The notes under the pieces are model-generated. The model did no database searches. It was given only the letters and a program-made list of their open reading frames with translations, and had not been told where the DNA came from. Shown in pieces: positions 11,815 to 23,637 of a stretch of DNA of 64,000 nucleotides (positions within the stretch are counted from its first letter, which is position 1; each line of letters opens with the position of its first letter). The position numbers and the translations under genes are program-made. The DNA is from Micractinium sp. NFX-FRZ (Eukaryota > Chlorophyta > Trebouxiophyceae > Chlorellales > Chlorellaceae), in NCBI GenBank assembly GCA_029339195.1, contig JAPTJF010000220.1, positions 1 to 64,000 on the forward strand, read 5' to 3'.

Positions 11815-12597
11815 TCACGCTGCGCTGTCTGTGCATGCTGTGGTCGCCCACTGCAGCTGATGCCCTGCAGGCATTCAATAAAGCTGGCCCGCTGCATTGC
11901 TGCGCCGCCCCAGCGCTGGTAGCAGCAGTCTTGCATTAAAATCCTGCTATCTCGTGCACGTGTGCAAGGGCAACGCGTGGTTGTGCGCTGCTCCCCCTTC
12001 CTCCCCAAACGTATGAAGTCCCCAGCTGCACTGCCAGCGACTTCTCTAACAAATCGACCAATGACGCCTGAGCACTGCATTCTTTCCTGCTCTGCTGCTG
12101 ATGTGTTCTCCAACCCCTCTCCATGCATGCCAGCGGCGGCGTCCCCTCCAGTCCATCTAGTTTGCTCCTTGCTTCCCTCATTTATTGTGAACCCTGCTGG
12201 GAACACATGCCGGCGACCCAGGAGAAAGCAGGCCTGGCAGGCACGAACGTTACACACAGCGTGCACTGCACTCCCAGGCAAGCATCGCCGCCCGTCAAGG
12301 AAGGCAGGCGCAGCGAGGTCACAGGGTTTGGATTGGTGGCAGCCTGGCAGGGGGCTTCAGGGGTGCGGCGAGACCGGGATGCACAGGTTCCCCGATCAAG
12401 GCATGGGCAGTCGCAGTGTTTGTGTTGCGGTGCCAAGGTGCATTTCAGGTCACAGTGTTCAAGGTGAGATGCCGGGCAAGGATAGGTGGGTCGGGAAAAG
12501 AGCCAGGCTTCAGTTTATGAGCTGCAGAAAATGTGTAAGGTTCAGTCTGCAGCCCCTGGAGGCATACGGATACACAGGCCAGACCGCGGCTGGGAGC
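11815..12597. other. Convergent intergenic region, HEPN-like / NSE4
   Basis: Holds the two 3' ends. AATAAA occurs at about 11877 downstream of the plus-strand gene. TTACA at 12250-12254 gives a minus-strand TGTAA about 345 bases past the NSE4 stop. No gene is recognised. Confidence 0.4.
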
Positions 12598-15500
12598 TCA
12601 CACGCGCTTGCCGCGGCTTGGCCCGCGCCGCCCCGCCGCCAGGCCTGCGCCCTGCGTCTGCTGCGTCCCAGCCGCCGCAGCCGCCGGCGCCTGCTGCAGC
12701 CGGGCGGGCGGCGGAGACACCGCCACGATTTCCACGCCATCGTCTTCCGGGTCTGAGTCAGGGATGACAACCTCGCTATCATCGCTGCTGATCACAATCA
12801 CCTCCTGCTCATCTGGCTGCTGCTGCTGCGCCTGCTGCCCACCCTGTGCGCGGGGCTGCGACTGCGGCTCCCGCTTGACAGCCGGCTTCTCCTGCTTCAC
12901 CTGAGGCTGCTGCTGCTGCTGCTGCTTCGCCGGCGGCCGCTGCTCCTGCTGGGGCGGCAGGGCACGCGACAGCCGCTTCTTGGGCGCGGGCTGCTGCGCC
13001 TGCGCCTGCTGCTGCGTCGCCGCCTGCTGCATAGCTGCCACTGCCGCCTCTCGCGGGGACTGCCTCTGGGTCTGCTTGCGCCGCTTCGGCTGCTCCTGCT
13101 CCCGCTGCTCCGGCTGCTCCTCCTCTTCCTGCGGCTGCTGCTCCGGCGTCTGCTGGCGGCGCTGCCGCTGCTGGCGGCGCGGTGCCGGTGCCTCCTCTTC
13201 CTCCTCCTCCACCTGAGCCGCCGCCTCCTCCTCCTCCTGCTGCTGCTGCTGCTCCTCCTGCTGCTGCTGCTCCTGCTCCTGCTGCTGCTGCTGCTGCTGC
13301 TGCTGTTCCCGCTGCTGCTGAGCCTGCAGGCTGCGCCACTCCTTGCGGTGCTTCATCAGGGGGGGCTGGCTGGGGTCGGTGGCCTGAAGGCAGGTTCAAG
13401 GCGGGGGCCAAGCAAGGGGAAGGGGCCGGTCAGCGCACGGGGTGCAAGCACTGGGGTGCAAGCACTGGGGTGAAGCATCAGGGTTCTCATGTATTGCACA
13501 GAACCCACCATAGCTACACGCACATGCGAACGACATGCTGCCTGCACTGCTGCTCTCCCTGGCAGTCTGGTAGTTCAGCTGTTTGGGGCTGGCCTGCCAG
13601 CGTGCCCTCTCGGTAACTCAGCCAGTTCATAGGCCCCCCGCCCCGCACCCCCCCCCCCCTTCACACACACACACCTGCTTCCAGTGCTCCCAGATCTCCA
13701 TGTCCAAGGGGATCACAAACTGCATGCGCTCCTTGTCCTGCTGGTTCTCCCTGCAGCAGCGTGGGCAGGCGGGTGGGGCAGGCACGCCGGTCGGTGGGCA
13801 GGCAGGCGGGGAGGCGGGCGGGCAGGCAACAGGCAGGCAGGCTGACGGGTGGGCAGGCCAGTCTTGTGAAGGGCAGCCGCAGCAAGCTCAAACATGGACC
13901 TAGGGGGCATGCCCAGCACCCAGGGCGCAGGCACAGAAAGCGCCAGACAGACCGGGGCCCGGCTCACTTGGCCTTGTTCTTGTTGGCCGGTGCGCGCTGC
14001 TGCACAATGATGCCCTCCTCCTCATCTTTCTGCAGGAGGCGGCGGGCAACAACGCAGGGGAAGAGGCCTTCAGCCAGCCGGCAGCTGGGATGGTCACTGG
14101 CGCTGCCACACTCAAGCACAGCTCCTCCCTGGGCCTCGCCGCAGCACAATGCATCGAGCCTGTCCCAAGCCCTCTCCACCCTACTGCATCCCGCCCCACT
14201 GCGCCCTGCCTTCCAGCACCTCAACACAACGTAGCTTGCCCACAACCACCTTGACCCATGGCCCATGCCAAACTGCAACCGCCAAGCCAGGCCAGGCCAG
14301 AGCCAACAGCGCATGGGTGTCGCCCTCCAAGCCCTGCCCTCTCCAGCTCACCAGCAGGCTCATATGGCTTTTCTGCCCCAGGAAGCTTGGAGTGCACACG
14401 GTCAAGCCCTGCCCAGCACGCTCAAAGCCCCTCCATCCTCAACCCGGCACATACACCCATCCAACATAGTAACTCTAGGCCCAGCTCACCAGCAGGTCCA
14501 CCTTGCTGTCCCGCACCAGGAAGGACAGCGTGAACGTGTTCTCCACCGTCTGCGCAAAGCTGGCGTGGTTGATCACCAGGTCAACCAGCGCCACCCTGCA
14601 GGCATGGGAACGGCAAGGTGGGGGAGGCGGACTTGCTGTCAAGACGGGCAGCAAAGGCAGAAATGGGGCTGCATGGTGCAGGAGGAGCGGAGGGAGAGAG
14701 GGCGAGCGTGGGGCCAGCAGCTCGACTGCCACCGTGCGGACCCGGCACCCGCCACATGCAGTTTAAGCTACAGCCATCTTGCCCACACCCCCTATTCCAA
14801 CTGCACGCCCTGCTCTCACAAAGGACACACACCCACCTGCCGCCCCGCTCAATCAGCACCCGCCACATCTCCTCCATGTTGCGGTCCGTCTCCTGCTTCT
14901 CCTGGTCCCCCAGCGTGTCCACCTCCTCGGGGCGGACCGCCTCGCCTGGTGAGGACAGCAGGGCAAAGACGGGAGGCAGGAATCAGCACAGGTGTGGGTA
15001 GTGTAGCAAACTTGCGTGCCACAGGTAGGCAGAGCCAAAAGGGGAGAGGCAGGCCCTGGGATACCCCAGCAGGTACCCCTCCTTTCCCCGGCCTCTTCCC
15101 CTGCCCCAGCGTGCACCAACCCGCACCTTCAGGCAGCTTGCGCTTGACCTGACACTGCATTTGGCGGCGCTGCCAAGGTCGCGGTCAGACTGCCATCAAT
15201 GGCAGCCCCTTCCAATGCCCCACCCCTGCACACCTCCCCGCACCTGTGGGCAGCCTGCGCTTGGCCTGGCGCTGCACCTGGCGACGCTGCCGCGGCTGCG
15301 CGTCCAGCGGTCCCAGCATGTGGTGCACCACCGGCACGGTGCGGAACAGGGCAGCCACGCCCGGCAGCTGGCCCAGCTCCGCCCTGCGCAGGGGCGGGTG
15401 CAAGTTGGGACATGAGGCGGGAGCAGGCGGGTGGTTTGTCGGCGGCTGGTGCACAGCAAGGCACCACAAGGCGGGGATCTGCCTGGGAAGCACTGCTCAC

Positions 15501-16500
15501 CACTTGCTCTCCCACACTTACCCGGCATGCCGTCACAACACCCTACGCTCAACCCATGCACCACAACATGAAGCACCCCGCCAAAATGCCATCCCGGACG
15601 TTCCGTCCAGGACCAGCAGCGCCTAAGTGAACCAAAGCCCCAGCACCCATCCGGTTAAAGCCCTCAATTTCAGCACCCACCCACCAGTTGAAGGCCTCTG
15701 GGTCTTCAGCGCCCGCTGCCTGGGCGTCTGTGTCGCTGACGTGGCGCGCCTTCAGGCGGCGCAGAAAGTCGCCAGCCGTGAATGCCCGTCCGCCCTGCTT
15801 CAGCGCGGTCACAAAGTCCAGGCTGGCCCCAGTAACGATGTTGAAGAGCTCGGCATCCAGAGCCTGGTCACGTGGCTTGGTGACTGCGGGGCGGGGCAGG
15901 AGGAAGGGTGAGCGGTGCGGCGAGGGCGCAGCAAACGGGGAGGGCGGGAGGGTGGTGGGTGCTGCGCCGACAGCTGGCACGGCGGTCATGGCGGGCGCAG
16001 GCATGACAGAGTGCTAGAGGTCAGTTACGCCGGCGTGCAGCGGCACGCAGAGGTGTCTGCGGGAGAAGAGCAGCGGGGCCTGCACGCGGAAAAGTGTTGC
16101 ATTTCATTTTGCAAGTGTCGCCCCGCCCTCCCGACACTCACCCTTGTCCACATACTGATTTGATTCCTGCACCAGCCGCACTATCCCATTGTTCTCCGCG
16201 CTGATAAGGTTGTGGCGTTCATCTGCAGCCAGGGGGCGGCAAGCGGTACGAGGAAGTTCAGCTGCTGAAGGCGGCAGCGGCAGCGGCGGCAGGGCGACGC
16301 GGCGGCTAACACTCACGCCTCGCGCGGTTGAGCAGGCCCCGGATGTTGCCCCGCAGCTCCTTTTCATCCCCATCTTGCTGTGTCTGCGGCGGGGCCTGCG
16401 GGGAGGGCAGGAAGACGTGGGTGGAAGTGCGCATCGCCAAGGGCTGCCGGATGTTTACCTTCCGGCGCTGCCATTGCCTTACCTGCGCCACAGCCGCCAT
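12598..16500 (-). CDS. NSE4: SMC5/6 complex kleisin subunit NSE4 with SUMO-related tail
   Basis: Ten exons (first only 18 bases, 16483-16500; last 12598-13383) join in phase into about 551 residues. NSE4 is the kleisin linking the SMC5 and SMC6 heads in the SMC5/6 complex (family knowledge). Recognised parts: the N-terminal helical region LLNRARHERHNLISAE; VTKPRDQALDAELF; AFNWAELG; and the C-terminal winged-helix region NTFTLSFLVRDSKVDLL with QFVIPLDMEIWEHW. The last 260 residues are an unusual Gln/Glu-rich extension with two SUMO-acceptor consensus sites (VKQE, VKRE) and then SUMO-binding-like motifs EVIVISSDDSE, VVIPDSD and VEIVAV before the end GPSRGKRV. Intron 5 contains a decayed copy of the preceding exon end. 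The gene is head-to-head with the BAP31-like gene. Confidence 0.88.
13443..13475. repeat. Short tandem repeat, GCAAGCACTGGGGT
   Basis: Two copies of about 14 bases in the NSE4 intron just upstream (in transcription) of the last exon. In the same intron a C13-type tract followed by a CA run lies at 13646-13676. Confidence 0.6.
13755..13865. repeat. GGCAGGCGGG-type low-complexity intron repeat
   Basis: An NSE4 intron made of imperfect GGGCAGGCGG and GGCAGGCA units, G-rich on the plus strand and C-rich in the transcript. It would look like a long pyrimidine-rich intron in the RNA. Confidence 0.65.
15117..15305 (-). repeat. Duplicated NSE4 exon end
   Basis: The exon end QRQAKRRLPTG plus donor (15244-15290) recurs as QCQVKRKLPEG plus the same GTGCGG donor at 15125-15175. 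The offset is about 119 bases, inside the downstream intron. The real exon joins the next one in phase; the copy has no matching acceptor in a good context. Confidence 0.7.
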
Positions 16501-17005
16501 GATCGCCCGATCGCAGCGCCTGGCGGGCTGCGCCTGACTGCGGGGAGCTGTGCCGAGAGTTTGAGTGTTGGACGGTCCGCCGGGGCGTGGCCGCTGCAAT
16601 GGGTGCAAGTGATCGGCGGTGGGTAGCGTGGGCGCAGGCGAACGCCCTGGTGCCAGATGTGCTGCCCCGCATGAAGGGCGCCAGCTCGCCTGCCCAATTT
16701 TGCTGCGAAGCCTTCAGTGGGCATCCCTGCCCCGCACCCAATTGCACTGCTTGAAATTAGCAGCACAAGATCTACGCTCCGAGGTCTTGCTCACGCGCTC
16801 AGTGATCACCGGCCGCCTCCTCACCTTGGTGGGTGCAGCAGCCCTCTGCCAGACCCGTGCAGCTGTTGAAGGTGCTCACGGACTCACCCGCCGCGGCTTC
16901 GGAGCTAGCAGCCGTGCCACCCGCCGCTGCCGTCGCCGCGCAGCTGCTGCCCCCGCCCACCCCCCGCTCACGTTAGTGTGCTGCGCAGGCATCCTGGCGT
17001 CAGCC
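16501..17005. promoter_or_regulatory. Divergent intergenic region, NSE4 / BAP31-like
   Basis: 505 bases between opposed start codons. No ORF with support. Probably a shared or back-to-back promoter. Confidence 0.45.
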
Positions 17006-18765
17006 ATGGCAACCATTTGGAGCATTGTGGCCAACTGGCTCATCCCAGTACCGCTGGCGCTGTTCCTCCTCACAAGCTTGCCGCTGCCAAGGTGGGGAGC
17101 GACGTGCGGCAGCTGCTGGGCAGCTGTGCGCCGTGCAGACAGAGCCGGCAGCTTGCCACGCACCCCTCCATTAGATGGCACCAAAGTACTCCCCAGATAG
17201 GGAGGCGTCGGCACGGCAAGTGCGGGCGCCGTACCTACTGCATTATGTCCAGCACTCGCCTGGCTTTGGTGTTTGGCGCGCCCCTGCCCCCCGCCCGAGC
17301 CTCCTCCTTGCCCCGTCCATGCACGCTCCCTGCAGGGGCATCCGGCGCGGCACCCTGCTCTTCACGCAGCGCGTCTTCGACCTGCCCATCTTCGGAGGCT
17401 TCAAGCTCCTGCACGTCATGCTGTGGTTGACCGCTGTGGCCTTCCTAAGTGAGCAAGCCGGACAAGGGGTGGCGGTGCTAGTGTGTCGGGCACGGGGTGG
17501 CAGCGCATGGCAGCTGTAGCGGCGCCGAATGTGGGGCAGCAGGAGGTGCTCAGTGTCATGGTACCTGCGCTACCTCTTTACGCGGCCCCTGAATCCGTAT
17601 CCTTGTCATGTCTTCCCACCTGCCTCGTTACACTGCACAGGCAGCGTGCGCCAGGTGCACCTGTTCCACCAGCAGCAGAGGGACCAGGTCACGTTTGCCA
17701 CCCCCAACATGGAGATCAGGTGGGTAGTGTGAACTGGTTTGAAGTTTTGTGGGCCGCCACGGGCTGCCGCTGTGTGCTGCTTGCTGCCGGCTGCTGCTGG
17801 TTTCGGCATGCTGGCAGCGGTGCATGAACCACTCGCGCACCGCCCCGCCTTCTGATGCAAAACTCTCAACCTCCCAACCACCCAACTGACCCCTGCAGCT
17901 TCCTCTCCAAGCGCTGGCGCGCCGAGCGCAACCTCTGGCTCTCCGCCTTTGCCTTCACCGCCTGGGCGTGAGTGCTGCTGCGCTGCTGCTACACTGTGCT
18001 GCAGCGTGCTGCACCATGCGCTGTGGTGCGCTGTGCTGTGTGAGGTCAGCAGCCTCCCTTCGCCCGCCTTTGAGGGCTCAGCTCGCCCGGTGTGCTGTGC
18101 CGCGCCCGTCTCACACATGCACTCTCTCCCTGGGCCCCCACCCCCACCCCCACCTGCCTCGCAGCTTCCTGGCCGCCTTCTATCGCGAGGCGGTGCGCCG
18201 GCTGGACCTGGAGGCACGCCTGGCAGACATGGTGGAGCGCTCGGGTGAGATTCATCGTTGTTGTTTAGTTTCTTCGGGAACAGACGAATTCTCCAGAGGG
18301 GGAGGGGTGGGACTTGGAGGCGCGTTCCTTAGGCATGGTGAATCACTTGCTTGCCGATTGACTTACTCTATGTTTGCTAGAATGAGAGTGGGGTGAGGGA
18401 ACACTGTGGGGGCGCGCGCGGCTGAGACGGTGGAGTGCTGTGGAGGAAGGATGCATGCTGGGGCGTGGGGCATGGGTATGACAAGGCTGCCTGCAGCGTG
18501 CACTTCTCATCGCACCTTGCCCATCCTCTGCCCCTCCCGCCCTTTGCCGTTTGCTGCAGAAATCACCCACGAGCGCGAGGCGTCCGTGGGCCCCAGGGAG
18601 GTGACCTCCAAAGCAGCGGCTGCCGCTGCCGCCGCCGCCAACCGCACCCCCATGAGCTCGCCCACCAAGACGGCGGCCCAGCCGGCGGGCGCCGCCGAAG
18701 TGGTGGGCTCCGTGCCGGACCGCAGCGGCGGGATCCAGATGCAGGAGATCAAGAAGGAGCTGTGA
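17006..18765 (+). CDS. BAP29/BAP31-like ER membrane protein
   Basis: Six exons (17006-17091, 17336-17448, 17641-17719, 17899-17967, 18165-18244, 18560-18765) give 210 residues with all phases consistent. Three hydrophobic segments are visible: IVANWLIPVPLALFLLTSL at the N-terminus, KLLHVMLWLTAVAFL, and LWLSAFAFTAWAFLAAF. This is the BAP31 layout, with a charged cytosolic tail after EAVRRLDLEARLADMVERS. The protein ends EIKKEL, which fits the KKxx COPI retrieval signal for ER residence. BAP31 proteins escort membrane cargo from the ER (family knowledge). The tail carries an Ala run and is shorter than the coiled coil of animal BAP31. The start is the first Met before the first membrane segment. 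Confidence 0.75.
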
Positions 18766-19291
18766 AGATGAGCGGGCACAGGCGAAAAGCCGGCCTTTGA
18801 GACCGGCTGCAGGCCAGCAGCGGCGGTAGCAGCACCGGCGACAGCAGCAGCGCCGGCAGCAAGCAGGGGCGTGCACAGGGCGCCAGCAGCGGGCACAGGC
18901 CCGTGGCGGCTGCCAGGCCGTTGCCAGTAGGAGTGGTGCCACCCAGCTGGCCAGTAGCGAGACCATTTGCACAGAAGCAAGTTGCGTGCCGCCGGCCCTT
19001 GCTTGCGTCCTCACGAGTGTGTGTGTGCTTCACCCTCATCCCCCATGTCTGAATCAAATCATGAAAGTATGCATGCATGTGAGGCTGTCTTGGAACACAC
19101 GGCTGCACAGGGGCAGCCCGTGCACAGGAGCAGTGGCAGGTGGCAGTGCTGCAGTAGAAGAAAGCAAGCAGTGCCATGGGGGAAGTAAGGCTGCGAGAGG
19201 TGCATGGTCTGTTCTGTTCTCTAGCTGAGCACTTGAGCTGGTTAAGGCGGCACACGCCGATGGGGCAGCTGAAGTCTTGTGCTGGCAGGTG
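18766..19291. other. Convergent intergenic region, BAP31-like / expansin-FAS1
   Basis: 3' flanks of two convergent genes. A CAG-rich stretch lies near 18815-18860. No TGTAA in an expected position was found and no gene is recognised. Confidence 0.4.
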
Positions 19292-22200
19292 TCACCCGCC
19301 GATGGGACGGCTGAGCGGGGCAGCCGCAGGCACGGCTGCATCGGAGGCTGGGAGCGGGGCAGACGTGCCAGACACCGCGTCTATGGCGGCTTGGTCGAAC
19401 GTGAACGGCAGCAGGACCTGCGGCAGAGTTGAGGGGCGGGTGCGAGCTGGCAGCTGTCTTCAGCTGCAGGTAGGGGTTGCATCAGAGGTCCCTCCGGCCT
19501 ACCCCACCGTCCCCCTGCCCCCACAGCTGCTGCTGCTGCGCACTTGTGGTTGGCCAGACTGCCAATTGGGGCAAACCAAAGCCTGACCGCTAAGTGACTC
19601 CCCGCTGTCTTCAGCTTGCCTGGTCGATGATGTGGATCACTGAGGGGCCGCAGGCGGCGATGTCCCGCTGCAGGACGGAGGCTGAGGAGCCAATGCCCTG
19701 GAGCTGCAGGTGGGAACAGGGGAGGGGCTTGTGGTGGCTAGGTAAGACTACTTGCTTCTTCGTGGCAATGCCCGCTGCAGGATGAAGGCTGAGGAGCCGA
19801 TGCCCTGGAGCTGCAGGTGGGCACAAGAGAGCAGAGGAAAGGAAGCAGGTGGGCGCCTTGTGGTGCGTGGACTGATGAAGATGCAGTGGCGGTGAGGGTG
19901 ACAGGGCACAGCCGGCATTTTCAGAAACTTGCAAGGGGGTGCGGCTCCAGCGAGCGGATTCAATTGCACACATGCGACCCGGCTTGACCTATGCCTGCCC
20001 TTTGCCATCCCCCCGGCCTCCCTAAGCCCCCACCCTTCACTAAGGCAGGGTGTTACTCCTGCTGTGCAGCCCCCCCCTTCTCTTTGGGCCCCACTTACCG
20101 AGGTGGGCCCTCGTGCGGTGATCTGCAGTCGGTCCACTTTGTTGATGGTGTCCGAGGTGTCCAGCAGGGTGCCAGGCTGGAGGGCCCAGGAGGGCCACAG
20201 GCCCGGCAGCACTGCGGGGGGTGGAGAGGTGTGCTGGCAGAGGGTCACAGGCAGGTTTACACATGGAGGGACCAGGAGGGCCAGAGCACTTCGGGGAGTT
20301 TTACAGAGGCGTGCTTGAAGCAGGGGGCAGTCGTGATGAGCGTGAGCACCGCCGCAGGATGGCGTGCCGAGTGCTGGCGCGGCACACACGCCCACAGCAT
20401 CGCTGCCATGCTGTCTGCCTTGCAGCTTGCCGTGGTATCCCACCAGGGACACGAGAAACCCAGGGGCATCTACCACCCTAACGCCCCCGCCCCCCAAAAC
20501 CCACATCATCTTGACAGGCACTTGGGTGCCTGGTGGGGCTTTGCGGTTGTGCATCCTCTGAGTGCATGTGCGAGCGCCCACACATACATGCGTGTGTTGA
20601 GTGGAGCTCACCGTGGTAGCCGACCAGTGGTGCCTGGATCTCGGGGGCGTTGATCACCAGCTGAGACAGCGTGCTCTCGTTACGCAGGGGGCGGGCATCC
20701 ACGACGGCGTTCAGGGCTGCAGAGCAAGGTGGCAGGCGGGGAAAGAAGCAGGCGGGAAAGGAGGGTGGGAGGATAACAAGTGCGGAATGAGGTGGCTGAG
20801 AATTAATGAGCGGGCAGGGGGCTGTTGCAGGCCCAGCGAGGCTGCGAAGCAGAGGACCTGGTGCACCCACAACAGCCAACCCGCAAGCACACACACCCGA
20901 GTCGATGGGTACCAGCAGGGTGCCCTGCGCCTGCTTGTCCCGCAGCAGCACATCCAGACCCTGGGCCTGCAGCGGGCAGTGGGCGGCAGTGGGCGGAAGT
21001 GGAGTAGAGAATCGTCTGAAGCAAGCTGTGTGCGTGATCTGAGTCACGGTCAAAACTCAACCCTCCAGCAAACGTCTTCTACCCTGCTGCCCGGTGCTCT
21101 CACATTGGCACCACCGCACAAAGTTGACACATGCCCCTGCCCCGCCTTCCCCCGCCCGCAGCAGTAGCACCGTGACTTGTATTCAGTTGGCTCCCGCCGG
21201 CACTCACCCGCAGCAGCTGGGTCCAGTTGGCGGCTTGGGGGATGCGTGCCAGGATGTCTCCCAGGGTTTGACAAGAGGCCTCGTCATAGCCAGGCACGGC
21301 CGCCAGCTGGGCGCCGCTCAGCGGGCCTGCTGCCGGCGGCTGCTGCACAAAGGTCGGCAGGCCGGGGACTGTGGAGAAGACGACGGGGGCAGGGGTGACA
21401 GAGGGTCCCACGCCAGGCGGGCGGGGCGGGCGGGTGTCCTCGACCTCTGGTGCCGAGGGTGTGGGGAGGGGTAGAACGAAGAAGGGCGGTGGGGAGGGGA
21501 CGGCGCCGGGGCCGGGGATGAGGACGGACTCTGGGGTGGGCGCAGGGGGGCCAGTCACCAGTTGAATGGTAGGTCTGGGCGATGCTGGCAGTGGTGGCGG
21601 TGGTGGGCTGGGCGATGGGGGTGGCGGCGGTGGTGGGCTGGGAGATGGGGATGGAGGGGGGGGTGGGCTGGGTGCTGGCAGCGGCTCGGGCGCCGGCATG
21701 CGAGCAGGGGAGGGCTGCAAGGGTGGGGGGCCAGAGGCATAGTCTGGGTTACGGTGGGTAGATGGGCACCCTGTGCAGCGCTGGCAGGCAGGCAGGCACA
21801 GCTGTGCAGTCAGCTCTGGGCACGGCAGCGCTAGCGCCAGGGCTGGGGCAGAGGTGCAGCGAAGCTTGCCTGCGGGGGAGTCCCAAAGACGCTCTGGAAA
21901 GTGGTGGGAGATGGGGGGGCACCTGGCGCTGGTGCCGGCGGCGGCGGCGGTGGGGGCGCCGCTCCAGCGGGCCTGCCAGCAAGTGCAGCGGCCAGAGCCT
22001 GAGACGCCTGGAACTGGGCACTAGTCGGGACGTCACCACCCTGCCCTGCCTGCTGCAGCGCACGCCTGCAGCAGGCAATGAGAAAGCATGGGCAGCAGGC
22101 ACGGGCGGCATGAGAGCAGCGTCCGCGGGTGGGATAGCTTAGCAGCCTGCCAGAGGCACTGGCCCAAGCTTGAGTGCCGCATGCGGTTCGGTTGTCCCGT

Positions 22201-23637
22201 CCTCTCCCACAACACAGTCTGAACAAGAAATGCTGCACCACCTTTGGGAGCCCCCCGGGCCGGGCGGCCACGCACCGTGCAACCACCGTCTGTCCGCTGC
22301 CGTCGGTGGCGCGCAGGTCCAACGGGGGAGCGGGCAGGGCAGAGAGCTCCCACGTGGCGCCAAAGTTGCGCTTCATGGGGCGCCACGCCTCGGGGCTCTG
22401 CGGGAACACAGCGGGGGGGCAGGCAAGTCTCGGTCAGCAAGACCGACAGCAGTTGGTTTTTTGCTGGCTGCCTACAGTACTGTGCTGCTGAAGGGCGGGC
22501 AACTACCAGTGCGACAGTGCCACGCTCCGATCTGCACAAGCCATCTGCCAGGCTGCTATGTTAACACTACTAGGATAGCACCCTCAGCATCCCAGCCCCC
22601 GCTCGCGCACCGCGCTGGGCGTCAGCTCCACCTGCCCCACGTCGCCCCCTCCCGCCACGTTCTTCAGCGCCAGGCGCAGCCAGCCGCCCTCGGTTGTGCG
22701 GTACGTGTCCACGTGCACGGTGATGCCACCTGGCGGGTTACAATTGACCTGCATCCAGGGGAAGGTATGGGAGGTATGTAGGGAGCAGAGTGGCTTTGGG
22801 GAGTCATGCCAGGCTGGCAGTCGCAAGTGCTGGAAGGGCAGCGGGCACCCCCAGAGGACGGCATTGCGCTTGCAGCTGGCCTGCAAGCGTGGCAGGTTGA
22901 GGTCCAGCCAGCACCCTCACATCCTTGAATGCGGGCCGGTGACTCATGCACAGCCACATGCAAATAAACATTTATTGAAGCCTTAACTGAGAACGCCCTG
23001 CGATCTCACCCGACGGAAGCGTCCGCCGACCTGGCCCAGCGGCGCGCCCGCCGCTGCCTGGTCATACGCCGACGGTGCCAGGTAGACGACGTTGGCACCG
23101 CACCCAGTGCAGTAATCAGTGACCAGCACCACCAGTGGGGGCGCTGAGGCGGAGCAGGCCACAGGATCGGTGCACTGGACCTCCAGGCAGATACCGCACC
23201 CCTGCTGCGGCCCCGCTGCGGCAGCCAACGGGCTGGCGGCCGGGTCGATGGCAGCTAGGCCGCCAAAGGGCCAGGCACTTGTGGGCAGGTCTCCGTAGCC
23301 ACACCCGCCTGTTGCGGGGTTGTAGGTCTGTGCAGCGGGTGGCAGACAAAAGAGGTGGGTGGGTGCTGGCGTGAAGGCGGGTGGGGCGGCGTGGCGGCTG
23401 CGGCGGGCGGCGTCCAGAGCGGCGGCAACCGGCCATGCTTGCATCAGCCTCTTCCCGCAGCACAACTCCCCCGCCTCTGCCTTCTGCCCCCACCGCAGCC
23501 AATCTGCGTACCGTGCCAAAACCGAGCTCTCCTAGCGTGCCGTCTTGCCACCCCTCCTGGTCGCCCTGGGCTGAGGCAGCGGCCAGCAGCCCTGCCAGCG
23601 CCAGCAGCAGCAGGCAGGGCGAGCGTGGCCCTCCCAT
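19292..23637 (-). CDS. Secreted expansin-fasciclin fusion protein
   Basis: Eleven exons (23512-23637, 23010-23327, 22611-22748, 22276-22397, 21870-22065, 21208-21714, 20897-20966, 20612-20716, 20099-20211, 19620-19703, 19292-19417) sum in phase to 634 residues. A signal peptide (about 1-23) precedes an expansin double-psi barrel: TYNPATGGCGYG, GCGICLEVQC, VLVTDYC. Then comes the expansin second domain: VNCNPPGGITVHV, MKRNFGATWELS, GSGQTVVAR. A Pro-rich, Ser-Pro linker (about 245-440) follows, typical of extended wall glycoproteins. The C-terminus is a fasciclin (FAS1) domain: GTLLVPIDS for the first conserved motif, GYHVLPG, and PSVIHIIDQVLLPF for the second. Two introns (21715-21869 and 19418-19619) have GC donors. 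It should act in the cell wall, loosening (expansin) and adhering (FAS1). Expansin-FAS1 in one chain is unusual to my knowledge. Confidence 0.85.
19748..19810 (-). repeat. Extra copy of a FAS1 exon
   Basis: Minus-strand reading gives LQGIGSSAFILQR with a CTGCAG acceptor, nearly the same as the used exon LQGIGSSASVLQRD (19620-19703). The offset is about 107 bases. The copy runs into a TAG after LPRRSK, so it would truncate the domain if spliced in. Confidence 0.7.
21565..21700 (-). repeat. Ser-Pro coding repeat of the linker
   Basis: Imperfect repeats of a GGTGGTGGGCTGGG-type unit on the plus strand encode the SPSPPPPP linker on the minus strand. Ser-Pro runs in green-algal wall proteins are usually hydroxylated and glycosylated (family knowledge). 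Confidence 0.7.
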
